Shown: positions 13,401-27,264 of the stretch, piece after piece
Layout of the letters: each line of letters begins with the position of its first letter
Numbering within the stretch: the stretch's first letter is position 1
From: Gavia stellata
Taxonomy: Eukaryota > Chordata > Aves > Gaviiformes > Gaviidae
Assembly (NCBI RefSeq): GCF_030936135.1
Contig: NC_082603.1
Location: 15,406,880-15,470,879 of the forward strand
Reading direction: 5' to 3'
DNA length: 64,000 nucleotides
The notes under the pieces: generated by a model
The model's database searches: none
Told to the model about the DNA's origin: nothing
Seen by the model: the letters and a program-made list of their open reading frames with translations, nothing else
Translations under genes and position numbers: made by a program

Positions 13401-15657
13401 CAGATAAGGAGTTCAATACAACTTGAGATGCAGCTATTATTAGATACAAATTAGTTCTGATGTATATGTGACTGTAGTGACTTCTGCTTCTTCTTTGTAT
13501 ATACTTTTGGTGAATATTAGAGCAGTTGATTTTTTTCTGGCAAAAATTATTTAGAAATAGCAAATTTCACAGGCTGGTGTGTGAGCTAACTTTTAATTAA
13601 TACAAGGTGGAATTGATCCTTGTAACAGACACAATAATGCGTGATATTTACATCTACTCAAAATTTGGATATTTGGCAATGATGAGAATTAAAAAATCAG
13701 GAAAGAAATGTCAATACTGAATAAATTTCAGGAAATGACAATATGACCTCACTTACTCTGTTATTATTTTGTTCTAATAATACTGTTAATGAGACACACA
13801 GGAAGTGCGTTAATCAGCTGGATAAGTTTTTTCAGCAGCTGTTTCACATCTGATTCCAGATGAGGCTATATGACAGATAGGTCAATGCCCATCACTTACG
13901 GTGGGCTGACTCCACATCCATTGTTGGTAGTGACTGTAACTGATCAGTCCCAGGGTTGAAATAAGCAATGCACAAATGTCCCTGCAGATTCTATATGGCA
14001 AACTGGAAAGTGAATGGAGAAAGTGTGGCTGGCCATAAAGTACTTCAGGGACTCTAAATTCTCAACTGAGTATTGAGTGAGGCAATTAATTCTGAGACAA
14101 AAGATACTTATCATATCCAGGTACAACCATGGATGTGTGAAGCAAACTTGACTCACCCACTGCCTCCACAGCACTACCAGCCTTGACTGTGAGGGACTTT
14201 TGGCAGCAGTGATTCTAGTGTCATCAGTGTGCAACTAAGAAAAAGTTTAAATTCACATAATTATGTTTTATTTGTGAATTATTTGTTCAGAACTTTTAGG
14301 ACTCAAGACTTGGTTACATTGGTTTAAAACAGACCAAATATTGCTACCCCATTGCATGGCCTATGTCATTCATACCTCACTGACCATTGGTAATATACAG
14401 AGAGCTGCAGCTAATTTCGTCTTGCCTGATAAATCTATTTCTGACTGCAGAGCAAGCTGCAGACTAAGACTAGCTGTTTAAAACATTCCACATATTTGAA
14501 TATTTTGATTCTAAAACAGAGAGAAAAATGAAGACAATAAGCTATTACAAGATCTATATGGGGAATTATTCCAGAGAGTTACACTGTGGCAAGGGCTTCC
14601 TGTTATCACAGTGGAGGGTAGTTGTCACATCTGTGTTAGTTGGGATTTCATGTCAGCACCAGGATTTTGCACCTTCTCTCCAGTGGGGTCTTTTTTTAAG
14701 TACAAAGCTATAGGATTAAGATTTGCCTTGATTTCACAAATGAAGTAATTTTATGAAATTCTTTTATTGGTTAATCCCATATTAATTTGCCTACTTGCAA
14801 AACAAGTGCATTCTTCCCTCATCTTCTTAATGTAAAAATGACCTTGTTATTTCTGATAATGCAGCTTGTTGGGCAAAACTTAATCCTGTAGCTACAAACA
14901 TAATCCAGTGAATCCTCTTCTTGCTGATAACACTTTTTACTATTTGAACTCCTGTGGGAGCTTTTGATTTGGTGTTTGACAGGCTTCCAGGTCCTCCTAA
15001 TATTAATCTTCAGATAATGAGTAATCTAAGAAAGAGAGGGATATAGTTTCTCTGGTTCCTAGCTTTCCTCTCTTATAGTAATAAGATTGTCTCTCAATAC
15101 TGTTTCAACTGTTTTACAGTTTAAAAACTTGTTTTGTTTAATTTCAAGACAGGAGGAAACAATTTAGCTCTCAATATCATCACAAATGTCCACCCATCAG
15201 AAGGCCAGCAAAGACTGAAGAAACAAGAGACTGTTGTGCAACAAATGTGGAAATCACTGGGGAAAATATTGTGTGGGGGTATGTTGCACTGCCTCCAATC
15301 TGCTGATAACATTCTCTTCCACATTCCATTTACTCTTGACCTAGATGTTGATGTCCGTTGGTAATCACTGATGGCCCAGCAGATGCTACAGGGACCTTGT
15401 TGGCTATGGATTAATATACACTTGTGAGGTGGAAGGTTATTTGGAGGAAGTGGCAAAGCAAGTAACTGCCCTGGGCTTCAGAAGGAAAGAGCGTCTGAGT
15501 TCATTACTAAGGTTCACCAGTTAGTGGCACTCAGGAATTTTCAGGTAGCAAAAGCAGCCAAGAGTGCTTTTTCCTGCTCTCATCAGGGTGATTTGCAACT
15601 GTTCTTCTCTCATGTGTCTCTCAGCTGATAGCAACCTATTCTTGCACAGTTTAGATT

Positions 15658-15707
15658 TCATTCACGCTCTGCTTTTGAATATACATGAAAATGTTGACTT
15701 TGATCTG
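15658..15707 (+). repeat. 50-bp dispersed direct repeat, copy 1
   Basis: The last 40 bases, starting tctgcttttgaatatacatg, are identical to 18452-18491. Including eight flanking bases, 48 of 50 positions match. The flanks beyond are unrelated. It is not a CR1 or SINE sequence that I recognise. Confidence 0.85.
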
Positions 15708-18441
15708 TACGTTCAGTGTTGAAGTTATCTTAAATAGCAATTTCTCCCCCAGCATCTTTACTATTAGTATGAGCTGTGTTACTTCTGTTCCTTTTTCCTG
15801 TTACATAGTAAAAGATACGCTCTCTCTCCTGTTGGGGAGAATTGGCTCTCGTGTATTTCTTTTCTTACTCTGGCAGATCTGGTGCCTGAAAGGATCATTA
15901 TTCCTATTTTTTCACTTTACAGTATTTTTATAGGAGAAAAGCAATTTGGAAAAAGTCACATATTTGGTTGACAACAAACTCCCTAGTGTTTTACATGAAA
16001 AAGGTATAGACATTCATGTACAAAATTCTCTGTTTTAACACTCCTATCTGAAGATGAGTTCTTTGATATTCTGTAGTTTGGTTTGATATTCAGGTTACAT
16101 TAGATACCAGGCTCATCTCTATTCTGTCAGTTATTTAAAGCGCTCATTTGCTGTTCATAGAGTTAAAGTTAGCTTCCTGTTGCTTTGTCTATCATCTCTC
16201 CTCACATCCCAAGTTCAACACTAATATCAGCATCAGGGAAAAGAGACTTTTAATTGCTACAGCACCAAAGCTTAAAATGTAAGAGAAATCCTCTTGGAAG
16301 AAGATGAAGAATAGTGTGAAAATGTGGAAAACCTAATGAACTGTGTTCTTCTAAAGATTGTTCTGAATATACATTTCAATATTTCCATCATGAATATGGT
16401 TCAGGTTGTTACAATATCTTTCTCTGATGATTTTTCTCAGCCTTAGAGAAGCTAAAAATCAGCTAAAGCTAATTTTTATCAGCTTTAGATCATGCAAGAA
16501 TTCTTTCTGATACAAGAACAGAGACTTCATTATCTGTGAAAGCCTGAGTAGAGTTTTAAAACCATCTGTGTCTGCGCATATGCATGGCACAGAGAGGTAG
16601 CTGGAACACAGGTAAAAATAAAAGGGAAAATCTTCACTAACAGTATTTTCCATGGGTAGAGTATCAGCTACTGTAAAAATTAACTTTTAAAAGTGTTTTT
16701 TTCACCCCAGTGAAATTCAGCAGCGACAAGAGCTACGAAATTTAAGGTGTAAGTATGAAACTCCTCAAGTTTGCACTGTAACTATAATTCTTGTGTAGCC
16801 GGCTATCAGGGCTGTGCCTTTGTGCTCATCAAGGCAAGTCCGCTGGGTGGTGCAGGAACTCTCAGTCTGGCCATCTGCAGAGACAAAATAATGTACAATT
16901 TGAAACAGTGGACTAACTTGAGACAAAGTGGTTGACTGAATTCTTAGCCACCTTCACAGCTAAGTGTTTGACTAATTGGTACAGGAACTGTCTGTCCTGA
17001 AGGGACTCCCCAGCTGGTTCATCTTGGAAAGTTGAACAAGATGTATATAAATATCCTTTAGCCCACAAACTCTAAGCTCTCATGCTTTACATTCATGGAA
17101 CATGTTAGCCCTCCTTATGAATAGTTACTGATGATAAATAGATAGATACAAATGATACAAATGATAGATATAAATGTCAGTATCTCAGAGGAAAGTATCT
17201 TCATTGTTTTTCTTTCTCTTTTTTCTTCATTAAAATGTCATCATCTTCGCCATTCTCCATTACGTCTATGAGGACTATATAGATCTGGCACATAAAAACG
17301 GTTTTCTGTCATGAAGATTTGTTTTCTTTGTAGCACAGTGACCTTATTTTCCTGTTTTCTTGAAAAATTCAACATTCCCCAGACACATTCTCTGTTCACC
17401 TGCTGGCAAGCCACTACATTTTTACCACACTGGGGAGTATAAGTGCTACAGATAGTTCTAGTGAGCTTTATTTGCATTTTAGTAGATTTTTTTTTAGTTC
17501 AGAGCATATCTTTACATCTCCTGAATTACTGGTAAGTACTTTTTCCTTGGTGTAGGTGAACTTCATCCATAAATGGCAAGAGACAAATAAAATAGAATAT
17601 GCCGTTTGTATTTCTAGCTGAATCCTAAGTTACAGGGAAACCTGTGATGGAGCAGACATCTTGTAATGATGCAGTAGTGTCTTAGATCTGCTTGGCACTT
17701 GTATAACAAGCTATGGAAGATGGGCAGCACCAGGCTCTCAAATTGCCTTCACGCTGGCTTTCACCAAAAAATAGACAGGCCAAAAGACAGTCATACAAAT
17801 GGCAACTGTGGATAATACAAGTAGTAAAATAGTGAGAAGATTAGGGGACTCCCTTTCAGAACTAAGGGTATTTGAGTTCATCTTTTGGCTCTGGCAGAAA
17901 TGTGGTATTAAGTAAATCACTTGAAGCCATATTCAAGCTGTGAGCCCAAGTGCTTCCTCTTCTGTTTCTGAATAATGTTGGAAGCGCTTAAACTCTAGGC
18001 GTCTTACTTTTTTACATTAATAGTTGTTTAGAGTTTCCCAGAGCGCATTGCTGATGTCACACCTGAAGAGGAGGTCTCCCTGTGAACCTGAAGTACCTGA
18101 GCCAGTAGGCATGCCTAGAAATTGCCTACAGAATTGATTTCCAGGCAAAATGCAGGGCAGTGACTGCTTTTTTGTAAAACCATTCTGCTGTTTTGGCCAT
18201 GGTCTTGCTGCCAAACTCCTACCCCCTTTACACAGTAGTTAAAAGTTAAAAAAAACCACCCCAGAAACATGAATGCAATTCTCTCATGTTGAGAGGTGCT
18301 GAGGCTTCTTATAAATTGAATGGATTTTGATCCAAATGGGATCAGAAACACTGAGAACATGTTTGCGACAACTGTATAAATGGGGGATGTTCAGCCTACA
18401 GCTGCCAAGTATGAAATTCACCTGTGGCTCATAACAAGCTA

Positions 18442-18491
18442 TCATTCACAGTCTGCTTTTGAATATACATGAAAATGTTGACTTTGATCTG
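18442..18491 (+). repeat. 50-bp dispersed direct repeat, copy 2
   Basis: This is the second copy of the element at 15658-15707, in the same orientation and about 2.8 kb downstream. The two differ only at positions 18450-18451 (ag versus gc). Confidence 0.85.
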
Positions 18492-21400
18492 CTCAGTCAA
18501 ATGCTGTTGTCCAGAGCTCCTCCTGGAGGTGTGTGCTTGCAATCTTTCTTCCAAAAGCACAGAGAGCACAGATGTGAACAAGACTCCCTAGTCTAGCAGT
18601 GAGGCAGATTGGTGATGACATGGGACACGGGTGGGCTTGTCTGGAGAGCGATCCTGTAGACTGCTGTTAGGCATACCCCCAGAACAGCAGCTGGAGGGAG
18701 GCAGACTGCCTAATGTATACGGTGGGGTACTGCCAGAGAAACTGTTTCATAGGCTGCCTAGTAACTAGTTACATAAAAAGATTTCATTACTAAACCAGAA
18801 CTAGTTTTTGACCAAGAGCTATTTGTAGAGATGCTTGTAGCATTTCAGCCATGCCCTCACAGATGGCTTCTTGATGCCTCATTCAGGCTCACTCACCTTC
18901 CTTTAAACTCATAGCAGCACCCTCTGGAAAAGCAATTTCACATATGGTATGGGTTTATCCTGTGTAAAGGGTGTTCCAGGCTCCAACAGTGTCCATCTTC
19001 ATGTTATGGAAAAGGAAATTCTGGGACACACCTCAGGCTCTACAGTTCATCCCCATTTTGGTGCACTGAGAGCTTTAGGCATTGGCAGACACCCATCTGC
19101 AGTATGTACGCAACATTAACAAGAACATGTCTCTCCTTTGATGCTATGCTGGAGAAGATGAATCTTAGGCCCTTTTTGTTCTTCAGGTAACAGCTGAAGA
19201 GCGGCCATGCATTGGTCCTTAATGCTCAGAGCTCGTTCTCTTTTCTTCAGTGTACTGTTAGCACTCAATAAATAATAAATAACTGCTATGTTGGTGTCTC
19301 TTTAATGAGCTGAGCCTCTAGTCCCAATGTGCAGTAGATGTGCATGTACATCTCAATATGCAATATTAATGGTTATATTATGTAACCGTATAGCAGAGTA
19401 TCAAGGAGTCTCTGGGACTCTTGCCTGAGTGAGGATTTGGATGGAATATGGACAGCAGAGATTGGCCCTGGATGCATACAAGTAAATTGATCAACAACAG
19501 AGCCACCGTTTTCTATTTGCTTGTTAAATAAATTCAGCCTTTAACAATCTGAGAGAGATTTCAAGAACATATGCTATACTGCTTGCTTATGAAGCATTTT
19601 CTTGTTCATGGCTTTGGATAAAAACAAGCTGAATGCAGATAACCACTGCTGTGTTTGATAGCACAAAAGACTGGGCTAAAAATGCCCAGAGTGACTGGGT
19701 CCCAGCTGAAAAGCTCATAGCTCCCAGGGAGACCCCAGCTGGTGCATGCAGAAGTCTCACTGAACAGAGCAACAGCTCTGCTTCCGCATTTCTACTAACT
19801 GACTCAGAAGGGGAGGGAGGCAGTGTCAGACTCCCTCAGCCACCTTCATGAGGGGAGGAGAGCATCAAAGATGCTCAGTGCATTGCTGGGAGCCAGGCTG
19901 CACACACACATAGCAGAGTTTGTTTTTCCAATATTGCTTGGAAGCATCTGCTTTCTCTTCTCTTTAGTGTGCTGCCTCCTGGACTGTTCAGCCCCAAGCC
20001 CTGTATGAAATAGGCACAGGCACAGGCAGGGCACGGGAGGGAGAAAGAGAAGAGTCAGCTGCAGCTTACTAAAGCATCAGAGGAAGAAAAGGAATCAAAG
20101 ATGGATTTGGGAGGCCATGGAAGAGAGAGAGAAGGAGATGCAAGATGTTGGAATATGTGCCACATGAAAGAAGCTGAATGAGGAAAAGGGAGTATGTGAA
20201 AAAGATAAAGAGAAACTGGAGGGGAATCACAGGGAGACCAGAAGTAGAGAACATAAAAAAGGAGTAAATGGTGAGACAGAAAGGAATAACAGTAAGGGGC
20301 GCAGCTGAGAAAAACAGAAGAGAGCTAAAGGACTATTTCAGTATCTTTTAGGAAAAGCCTAGAGAGAAGCTTTTAAAACTAGAGTTTTAAAAATTAAATA
20401 ATTAAAGCAATAGTGGTTTGGTTTTTTTAAGGAGGAGAGAGCAATCTAGAGGGGCTGCCCAGCATTTAGAAGTTTTCTAATGCTTGAAGATGATAACTCC
20501 TCTGGAGATTTTAGTCAATTTACAATTCCAGTTATGGGCTGATTCCTAGGATCATTACATCCACAGTGCGTTGTTTTCTGGTCTTCTTTTCCTATGGCAG
20601 AGATTAGTAATGCAGGTTTTTCTTCCAGGTGGTTATTGCTTTTTTGTTTTGTTTTATTTTTAACAATAGATCTTAATTTTCATGCAAGTGAATAGGAAAG
20701 TTTGTGTAGCTGTCGTGTTGAGAATAAATATTCTATGGATCCTTCAGAACCAGAATTCTACTGTACTGTGATTGCAAAACATGACTTCACAATTTGGTTG
20801 TTCCTTCTAGTCCTGTGTTCCCATGCTTCTGTAGAAGCCTGGTAGATTAAAATTTTAGTTTTGAAAACTTTTAAGCCTTCAACTAATGCCTCTTAAGCAA
20901 AGCCCTCTAGTATAAACTTTAAGAACATACTTACGTTTCTTTGAAGTCAATAGAATTAGAAAAGCTCTGCTGGAAAGAGATAAAGGATTTGTTTTGTTGA
21001 AGTATGCAGGGATATAATTAAAACAATTTTAAGTACAAATCTTTGTATAGATACTGTTATTTGGAACAAAAATGGCTGGAATCAATTTAACAAAACAGTA
21101 AACTCTGAATTAACTTGAAGCTCTTTCATACTGGAATAAAGAAGCGCACATGAACAGTCCTTTTCCCTGTTGTAATTCTCACCATTCCTAATTTTGGTAC
21201 AAATCTGTGTTTTAAGCAGGCCTTTTATAGTTTGCTGTGGGCACATTATTCTAAACAATGCTAGCTTCTTACAGATGGAAACAACATACTTTGTTTCCTT
21301 CACAGGTGAACATGATTTCAAACAGCAGGTGTCAGTCTCAGAGAAGCTACATGACGTTGCCATGCTTCATAATAGTTGAGGTAAGAAAATACTGTAGATA

Positions 21401-21562
21401 CATTGCTAAGTTCTTGGGTTTTTTTTTTAAGAAAATGCCCTCAGCAGTGATAGATTTATATTTTACCAACATATTTACATTTATCTCAACATGGACTGCT
21501 ATATGCTAGTTGGCGATCACTTATAGCAGCAGTGAATAAAATTTCTGTCCCCATACTGTATT

Positions 21563-21580
21563 CCCCCCCCCCCCCCCCCC
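21563..21580 (+). repeat. Poly-C tract, 18 C
   Basis: An uninterrupted run of 18 cytosines, so the opposite strand carries 18 G. Homopolymer length is unreliable in most sequencing data. Confidence 0.9.
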
Positions 21581-21789
21581 AGTTCTTTCGTGGGAGGGAA
21601 TGAAGGGGGGTCCCTATGCCTGCAATTTCATTTTAAGTGGATGTGATGTTCTGAAGTGCCAGAATCCAGGAGAGTGAAGTACCTCTGAGCTGGACCCATA
21701 TAGATATTGGTGGTTAAATCTTGATAATAATACTTCATCAGTCTAGCATTCTTTTCATTCATCAATCTTAAACCACCTTACATTTGAGA

Positions 21790-21895
21790 GTAGATATCAT
21801 TATTTTAATTTTAAAGATAGACAGCAGTGGAGCAGAAAATTACTTTAGGTGTTCAAGGTCGTTGGGTCTGTCAGGAACAGGAGGCATTTTGGAAT
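21790..21895 (-). repeat. MIR-like SINE remnant
   Basis: The sequence 'atatcattattttaatttt', 'aaagatagacagcagtgg' and 'caaggtcgttgggtctgtca' aligns by eye with the reverse complement of MIR-type tRNA-derived SINEs (TCATTATCCCCATTTTACAG, GAAACTGAGG, AAGGTCACACAG). It is heavily diverged, as expected for an ancient amniote repeat. Confidence 0.45.
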
Positions 21896-23594
21896 AATGC
21901 ATATTGAGTAATTTAAGCACCATCTAAACCAGTTTGCATTTCTTTTGCTTTTATTTTTGAGACTATTCTTACTGAGGCACTATAAACAATTCCTTTTCTT
22001 TACTCTGATGCTTGTAGATCATGCTCATAGCAGAACTGACCCCAGTTATCTCTGCCCTGCAGTGGAGCTGGAGCTGCAACACAGCATAGATCTATCTGGC
22101 TATATTTGATCTGACTTTAAGGTGGCTCGCTTCAGCCCCACCATGAACTCAGCAGAACTTGCCACCTGCAGGGGTTTTGGAGTGTGGGAGGCTGTAGTAA
22201 ATCTTGTGCTAGCATTTAGGTGTAAGTGCACTACATTGCAGTCACATAAGGCCTGTGGTGTGGAAATGTCCCATTTCCGGCTAGGTGCAAGCTCACTTCT
22301 AGAGAATGGACCAAACTATATTGTAACAAATACATTATTATATTACAATATATATCTTGTGGAACCCAATAAAATATTGGTGTGAAGGAGAATGTAACTG
22401 CTTCATAGGGCAGGTTTTACACTGGTAACTGAGTTTAGGGTAGTTGTGCCCATTTCTATCAGCAGAGGTTTTGTTCCCATTTCTCTTAAGGCATTTCTAC
22501 ATGCAAAACATTTGGATCACGTATAAAATTCAGGCACCATTTTGCTTATCTTTTTATGCATACTAATTATAATGAGAAAACATTATGGTTCTTCTAGGGT
22601 TGCCAGCTGATTTGGTATGAGAGAGCCTGAGGGAGACGATTAAGCTATATTTTGAGCATAATCTTTCCTGACTTACTTGTGCATACTGGTATCATTGGAT
22701 TCTGTGGACTGCAGATCAAAGTAGAACATCTTCAGATAAATATTGCTCAGGCTGAGGGAGAGTGGGGGATTTACATTCAATTTTCTGCTCCACCACACAC
22801 TTCATGCACCGTATTGAACATGCCACGTAGGCCTTACTGCAGAGGCAATTGGGCATTGTTTTGCCTGGATTTTAGGCAATCTGTTGGGCAGCAGTTGTTT
22901 TGGGGGTTTTAGTGGTGCTTAATATTGGACTTCAGAAGTAAAAGTTGAGGAGCATTAAGATTCCTCTGTGGATCTAGCTCCTAGACTCTCTGTGTCTTGG
23001 TACCTATCTCCTTACTTCACACTGGTACTGGGAAACCAGTGCTTTCGTTGCTGTAGGATGTTTAGATCCTTCTGTGATACATTTAGAAACATCTGATAAA
23101 TGGAGAGTGGGGGATGTCGTAAATTGAGGGAGAATACAGCAACATGCCAAAGAAAAGTTTTTTATGGTGCAAAGTTATGACTTAAGTGACCTTTCCTGAA
23201 GAAATTTTCATCCTCCATGGAGTCTGCCTTCTTTGTCTTTTAAATTACAGTGGTTTTTTTATCAGCACATTTTCAGAGTTGCTTCCATGTGGATAGAAAA
23301 TTGCTTCATTGTCTGGCATTATTTCTGTCACATCATTTCAGCTAGTTTTGTAACTTGGCAATTTATGTTCACTGTTTTCAAGTAATGTTTGTGATCCACT
23401 GTGACACAAATCACTGCAGATCCACTGGCTTTTCTTGCTTATGCTATGTCACACTGAGGTAGCATCAAGACGCATGACCTCTGTATCATCAAATCTAATG
23501 GCATTAGGGAATCCAAAACTCTTATGATGTCATGATACTATAAGTTTATGTCATGGAAGTCATTAGAGATATGGTATAGAGCAGCTAGAGCTGT

Positions 23595-23705
23595 AGATGG
23601 GGATCAGGAGACATGATTTCTCTTCCTGAATGTTGAGGGGAATTACTTAGCCTTATTCAACTTTTGGCTCGTTATTTGTGAAATCTGAATAACAATTCTA
23701 CAGCC
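23595..23705 (+). repeat. MIR-like SINE remnant
   Basis: 'ggatcaggagacatgatttc', then 'aattacttagccttattc' and 'ttgtgaaatctgaataaca' follows the order of MIR-type SINEs on the + strand (TCAGGAGACCTGGGTTC, AAGTCACTTAACCTC, ATCTGTAAAATGGGGATAA). It is diverged. Confidence 0.45.
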
Positions 23706-26700
23706 ACATTTGGTAAGACACACAGATAGAAGACAACAGATATGTTGTAGCAATACTGTATTCTGTAATCACTTGTTATTGTCATTGTTCTCCAGGATGA
23801 AAAGGTGATCCAAATGTTGTAACAGCTGCAATTATTTTTCTAAAGCAACTGGATAAGAGAAGTATGTGATATTTGAGCAACTGGGCTTGGGTATTTGGGT
23901 GATGAAAAGGTCTGTGAGCTTTCTCAGCCTTCCTTTAAAAGCCTTATTGTAAGTTCCTCGCTTCTCTGGCAGAAGAAATTAGTCCGCTCACATACATACA
24001 ATACGTGATAAGGAAACAATTGTGCTTACAATTAGGCTGCAGTTGAAGAGCAAAAGAAGGTGTCAGGTAAGGGTTCAAGTATCTGCAGCCATACAGCCAC
24101 CAAACCAAGTCCTCTATACTGATAAAAGGCAATAGCAGCCATGAGGTGCCAGTGGCAGTAGTGGTGACTGTCATTTGATGGTGATTGTCTGACGTGTCTG
24201 CAAAGTTTGTAGGACTGGGCTATCTGTCAGAGAAACTGTTTATTTGCAGACGCACAGTAGTAACTAAGTGGCTGTGTGTGGCTTTGCCAGCCTCTATTTC
24301 AAGAGTTTATTTTGCATGGGGCACAGAAAAAATCCGCTTTCCTGGAAATCTGTTGGCCTTTATTGACTTGAGTATTACAGCATTCAAGCAGATGTAAATG
24401 GGATACAGGGTGTGACACAGGACTGTATGCAAGTCCTAGCTTGCTTCTCAGAGAAGTGTGTCTGAGATGCTGTTGATCTCCATGCCACTGATGTCCTGGC
24501 AGCACTTTCTCCTGAGCTCTACAGCAGCTGGGAAACAGGGGCTTAGCCCTCAGCCAGGGCTCTGCCCAGCACTCCTGGCTGGGAGGTAAGCAGGGGCAGC
24601 ACAGTGTGGGGCAGCACAGCTAAAGCTATATGAAGTCAATAAGTACCTTAGCCCTGGAAAGAGATGCGAGGGTGCTTGTTGGAAGTTACAGCAGGGAATA
24701 GTTACATACATGTTAGGTTCCATTTCACTCTCTTCAGAAAAATATGACTTTTTCATGAGTAGCCTGCAGGTTAGGAGCAAAAGAAAAAGTGGAGATCAGA
24801 GTGATTTACATTAGGGGAATGCTAAGAGTCATTTCTGTCTTGCAACAAGGCAGAATAAGGTTTTCTGCACTTCTTAGAGCTTGCTCCCAAGCATAGGCTC
24901 AACTCTGCTAAGCAATGATGTTACATCAGGAGATAATTTATTTAGTAGATCTAGTTTCTGTGCTCTTGGCCTTTCTAGAAACATTTAGTGGAATTTTTTT
25001 CCTAACTTATTTCTAACCTTGGGAGAGAAAATATCTCAACAGATAAGATGTACAGAAACTTTCAGTGGTAAGAAAACCAGGATCTCTGTAGACTTCGTTC
25101 TTCTGGTGACACTAAGCTCTATACCTTTCAAAATGTCAGCTTTTCTCTACAGAACAGTCTAGTAAGCTACTACTGTCAACCTTTTGGAAAACCTGTGTCT
25201 TCTTCAATTCACAAATGATAGAAAAGATGCACCTGCGTATTCTGTCATCTGTTCCAGATCCTTTCATTAGCCTAGTTCAAAGAGATGAACCTCTTTTTAT
25301 CTGTTGACCCTAGTGGATGAAACTAGGAGTTTGTATCTGACTACCCAAGCTGGAGAAAAAAATGTGAATTCTATAAGACTTTGAAAGCTCAAAAACTGAA
25401 TCTGCATGGTAGAACTTGAGCTGTGCAAACATCTGTTATATGCTACTGCTGTCAAGAGCTTCTGCTTGTTCAAGGCATCATTCATGCAGCCTCTTTTATA
25501 CTTGGTTTTCTGTATCAGACATTGCATTCTTATGGTATGTTGCTGCACTTGTTTATTTATTATTTTCCTGCTATTACCTTTTCCATTAAAGAAACCTAAG
25601 TTTTCCCTACTTTGTCCATTCTTATGCAAAACCTGATTTATTTCTGCTTTCTCTGAGATGTTTTAACTCATTTGTTGTTTAGTGAAATATCTTTATCTAA
25701 CATGTATGCTGAAAACAGCTGTCCAGGTAACAGCTGTGAGGTAACCTTAACTATCTCTCTTTAATGGAGATACTTTAGACATGGCAGTTAGCTGTCAAAA
25801 GTGCCTGCTAACTCTGGCAGTGGGCAGATCCTTTAATATATGTACCTGTGAGAATATTGACTTCTATGTACTTCAGATACTTCAGAGTTACATTCATCAA
25901 CTACCTGTCTAAATTTTGTGAAAAATTTACCTTAATGTGCAAGGGACTTCTGACTTCTTAGCATAGAGCTCTGAACTGTGCTTAACTACGCTGATAGACT
26001 TTGTCCTTTTTTAGTTTTTATTGGGATATGTTTTGTAGCAATACAGCAATGGCTTTTTTTCATGATTCTCAGGAGATCCTAGCTGACATTTATGTCTGCC
26101 TTGGTTATGCACTCTGCAGAGCTCTTTATGCAATTTATTCTCCATTGAATTGTGAGCTTTCTCATAGTTGAGAATCCAGATGACTCAGACAATTTACAGC
26201 TGATTCAACAGTAAGAAGTCAATCTTAGTTTCTCCTTTACCCTTTGGGTTCGAAGGATTTATTTTCTGCCTAAGAAGGACGTCATTTATAATCTCTCTCT
26301 TGTGTAATTTTCTCAGCCTACCATTTTCTTCTCCTCTTTTTTTGCTGTTGCCAGTATCTAAGTAGCTTGTTAACAGACTTAAAAACTGGCCAGTGAGGCA
26401 TTTCGTGTAAGGTGCAGAAACTAGTTGCATGTGAATGACTGAACTGCAGTTGTATGAATTTGTGGTGATACTGGAAAGCCAACAAGGAAGTAAGTAAAAA
26501 GCATTTCACATATCCCATCAAAATAGCCAGCCTTCAAAATCTCAACTTATCAAACGATCTTTATTTTAACTTACAACTCTCAAAATATATTTTTTCTTTA
26601 AATCTAGAATTTTTTTTTAATTATTATTTTTTTTGCCATGGACCTTAAAGATATTGCACTGAAGTGAAACACTATATATGTATACTGGAGTCTGCTCTTA

Positions 26701-27230
26701 GATGAATAGAGTTAGAGTGTGGTTTCTGTTTCTACGAAGTATATTTGATGATGTTCATTTATTTGTGTATTTATTCCCATTCCAAGACTTGTAATCCCCT
26801 TTAGGTATGGAGTAAGATGCCTGATAACTTTTTTCTTCAATGTGAAATGAAACAGCACATGGACAGGGAAGTGCAATATTAAAATGTCATGCAGATTTGT
26901 TTCTAATAATACTGTTATGTATTGTTGATCTCTTCTCCATGATCTCTTAAGGCTCTGCACAGCTGCTTGAATGCAAAATGTAGGTCCTAAAAGGAATTTC
27001 AGAATGTATAAAGATTATGATAGCAGTTCTACCATAATAATAATAACAACAAAATTAACAATAATTTAAAAATATATTCATCTGGGTTTTTTAATTATGT
27101 TGTAAGAAAATGAAAACTGTTTTAAAGCAATGCAGTGCTTTAAATACCATAGATAAATGCAAAATACCAGGACAGGATCAAATACACATAGTCTTTGATG
27201 GAATTGAAGTTATACAGATATTTAATAGGA

Positions 27231-27264
27231 AAAATAAAATAAATAAATAAATAAATAAATAAAT
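27231..27264 (+). repeat. (AAAT)n microsatellite
   Basis: About eight tetranucleotide units (AAAT/AATA), with only one irregular unit near the start. Probably length-polymorphic. Confidence 0.9.
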
